From Deltaproteobacteria bacterium (GTDB lineage Bacteria; Desulfobacterota; Desulfobacteria; Desulfobacterales; ETH-SRB1), in the NCBI GenBank assembly GCA_019309665.1, contig JAFDFV010000214.1, positions 1-7,081 on the forward strand: 7,081 nt of DNA. Direction: 5' to 3'. This document shows, one piece after another, positions 5,904-7,081 of this stretch. The stretch's first letter is position 1. Each line of letters starts with the position of its first letter. The position numbers and the translations under genes were made by a program. The notes below the pieces were generated by a model. It searched no databases, was not told where the DNA came from, and saw only the letters and a program-made list of their open reading frames with translations.

Positions 5904-6605
5904 TCAGTTAGAATTTTTTGATGAAGTTTTATTATCGTTATTATATTCAATTTTTTGCTGTGATTCTTTTTCGTTCCGAGAATCTTTGTTAGTTTTTTCT
6001 GAATTAATGAAGTATTCCTCCATCGGAAAATCAAGGTATTTTTTCTCATAAAGGCTTTCATAGGGTACTCTTTGCGAAAAGTCTTTTTCCTTCCCAGACC
6101 AGATCTGCATTACATTTGTTTCCGGTATTTCCTGACTTTGAGTAACAATGGGTGTGATAACTATAAGTATATCTGTTTGCGTATCGCCGGTGTTATAGTT
6201 ATGAAAAAGCTTTCCAAGAAGAGGAATGTCTCCTAACAGCGGAATTTTTCGTACTGTCTGCCTTTCCTCATCACTTATTAATCCACCTATTAATACTGCC
6301 TCACCATCACGCACAGTTAAAACGCTTCGAACATTACGAGTCTTAATTGAATACTGGGGATCAGCCGCTGTGCCTACATTTGCACCCAAAGTGCTTACCT
6401 CTATGTTAAGTTTCAATGCAATCTCATCATGTATGTTAATTGTTGGTTCTGCCTCTAGTTTTATACCAATGTCCTGATATTGGTAATCAGAGGTTATATC
6501 GCCTGTGGCTGAGTCCACACGACGATTTGTGCGCAAAGGGATTCTTTCTCCTATTAGCATAGATGCTTTTTCAGAATTTTTTACACGTATCTGTGGTTTC
6601 GCCAA
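5904..6605 (-). pseudogene. GspD/PilQ-type secretin, C-terminal part (downstream half of frame-disrupted gene)
   Basis: This frame encodes the secretin pore domain of the outer-membrane channel. After the TTG at 6605 (normally an internal leucine) come AKPQIRVKNSEKAS, IGERIPLRTNRRVDS (about 19-32), DYQYQDIGIKLEAEPTIN and NVGTAADPQYSIKTR. The secretin signature spans about 100-134, with DGEAVLIGGLISDEE...IPLLGDIPLLGKLF. A C-terminal tail with IWSGKEKDFS and a polar, N/K/E/S-rich end (about 200-233) follows. The N-terminal portion lies in another frame at 6581-7081. No ribosome site precedes 6605, so it is unlikely to be an independent gene. By comparison with my memory of the family, about 15 residues are missing at the junction. 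It is either a pseudogene or an assembly error; the secretin identity itself is firm. Confidence 0.9.
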
Positions 6606-7081
6606 ATGGGAAGAGAAAGCAGTAGTTCTTTATCTGAAATTCTACCTATATCATACAGGGAACCCCAAACTGCAGGAGGTGAAGCATCACTACTAATTCC
6701 AGAGGTTGTCTCGCCTATACCAAGAGTCACAGACTCTGAAAATTCTAATCCAAGTTGTTTTTCCTTAGTTCTGCTCACTTCAAGAATTTCAACATTAAGA
6801 AGAACTTCTGCTGGTGTTCTGTCATTGGCGGCTATGATTTTGGAGGCAATATCGACTACTTCTTTTGAACCTCGTATAACAATAGAATTTAGCTTTTCAT
6901 TGGCGATAATAGCCTTGTTTTTAAGAATTTTGTTTAGAAGTGAAACCGCCTTTCTCGCATCAATATCGGCAAGATAAAAAGTTCTTATCTGAAGATCCTG
7001 ATACTCCTTAATTTTAACAGGTGTATCAGGGTAAATAATCATTGTATTGCTGTTTATCAGCTTGGCAGATAATTTATTCGT
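6581..7081 (-). pseudogene. GspD/PilQ-type secretin, upstream part, truncated by frame shift; 5' end beyond window
   Basis: The frame is open to the right edge (166 residues visible) and is not limited to the ATG at 7042. Residues about 15-24 (MIIYPDTPVK) and 32-92 (FYLADIDARKAVSLLNKIL...LNSIVIRGSKEVVDIASKIIAANDRTPAEV) match the secretin short N-domain. LLNVEILEVSRTKEKQLGLEF then leads towards the pore domain. After ELLLSLP (ending about residue 158) the frame reads IWRNHRYV and stops at 6581, while the expected continuation LAKPQIRV is in the neighbouring frame. As read, the product would lack the membrane-inserting pore domain and be non-functional. The family usually has more N-terminal domains and a signal peptide, which would lie beyond the window. 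It is the first visible gene of the operon with pseudopilins A-C. Confidence 0.88.

Overview
This is a low-GC bacterial window that looks like a Desulfobacterota (Desulfobacterales-type deltaproteobacterial) genome. I infer this from three things: the GumC/Wzz protein of the kind found in XrtA/PEP-CTERM exopolysaccharide loci, a sigma-54 activator, and a secretin plus pseudopilin operon with family features I associate with that lineage. No rRNA or other taxonomic marker is present, so the assignment is an inference.

Layout. Positions 1-1441 (minus strand) hold most of a Wzz/GumC-type polysaccharide chain-length determinant, cut by the left edge. Positions 1442-2057 are a divergent, gene-free region with several inverted repeats, including two tandem palindromes that look like an operator pair. 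On the plus strand follow a stand-alone receiver-domain response regulator (2058-2432) and a receiver-less sigma-54 activator, AAA+ plus helix-turn-helix (2599-3630). They are separated by a palindromic, mobile-element-like sequence. The convergent gap after 3630 holds a perfect 27-bp inverted repeat (3639-3744). From the right edge down to 3803, all on the minus strand, runs an operon: a GspD/PilQ-type secretin (partial and frame-disrupted), pseudopilin A (155 aa, TTG start), a 392-bp gap with a large inverted-repeat element, pseudopilin B (GspG-like, 128 aa), pseudopilin C (160 aa, unusual prepilin motif) and a small exported protein (119 aa). The last three genes overlap at their ends.

How it fits together. 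The minus-strand operon would give an outer-membrane pore and short pilus-like fibre subunits of a type II secretion/type IV pilus-like machine. Its ATPase, inner-membrane platform and prepilin peptidase must lie elsewhere. The secretin reading frame is broken near 6605, with about 15 residues of the expected family sequence missing, so the machine may be inactive here or the assembly may be wrong. The receiver and sigma-54 activator pair could control the neighbouring exopolysaccharide genes or the secretion operon. It looks like the two halves of an NtrC/PrsR-type regulator encoded as separate genes.

The most distinctive non-coding content is three different inverted-repeat elements placed in intergenic gaps. 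Two of them share internal modules. No CRISPR array, tRNA, rRNA or full insertion sequence was seen.
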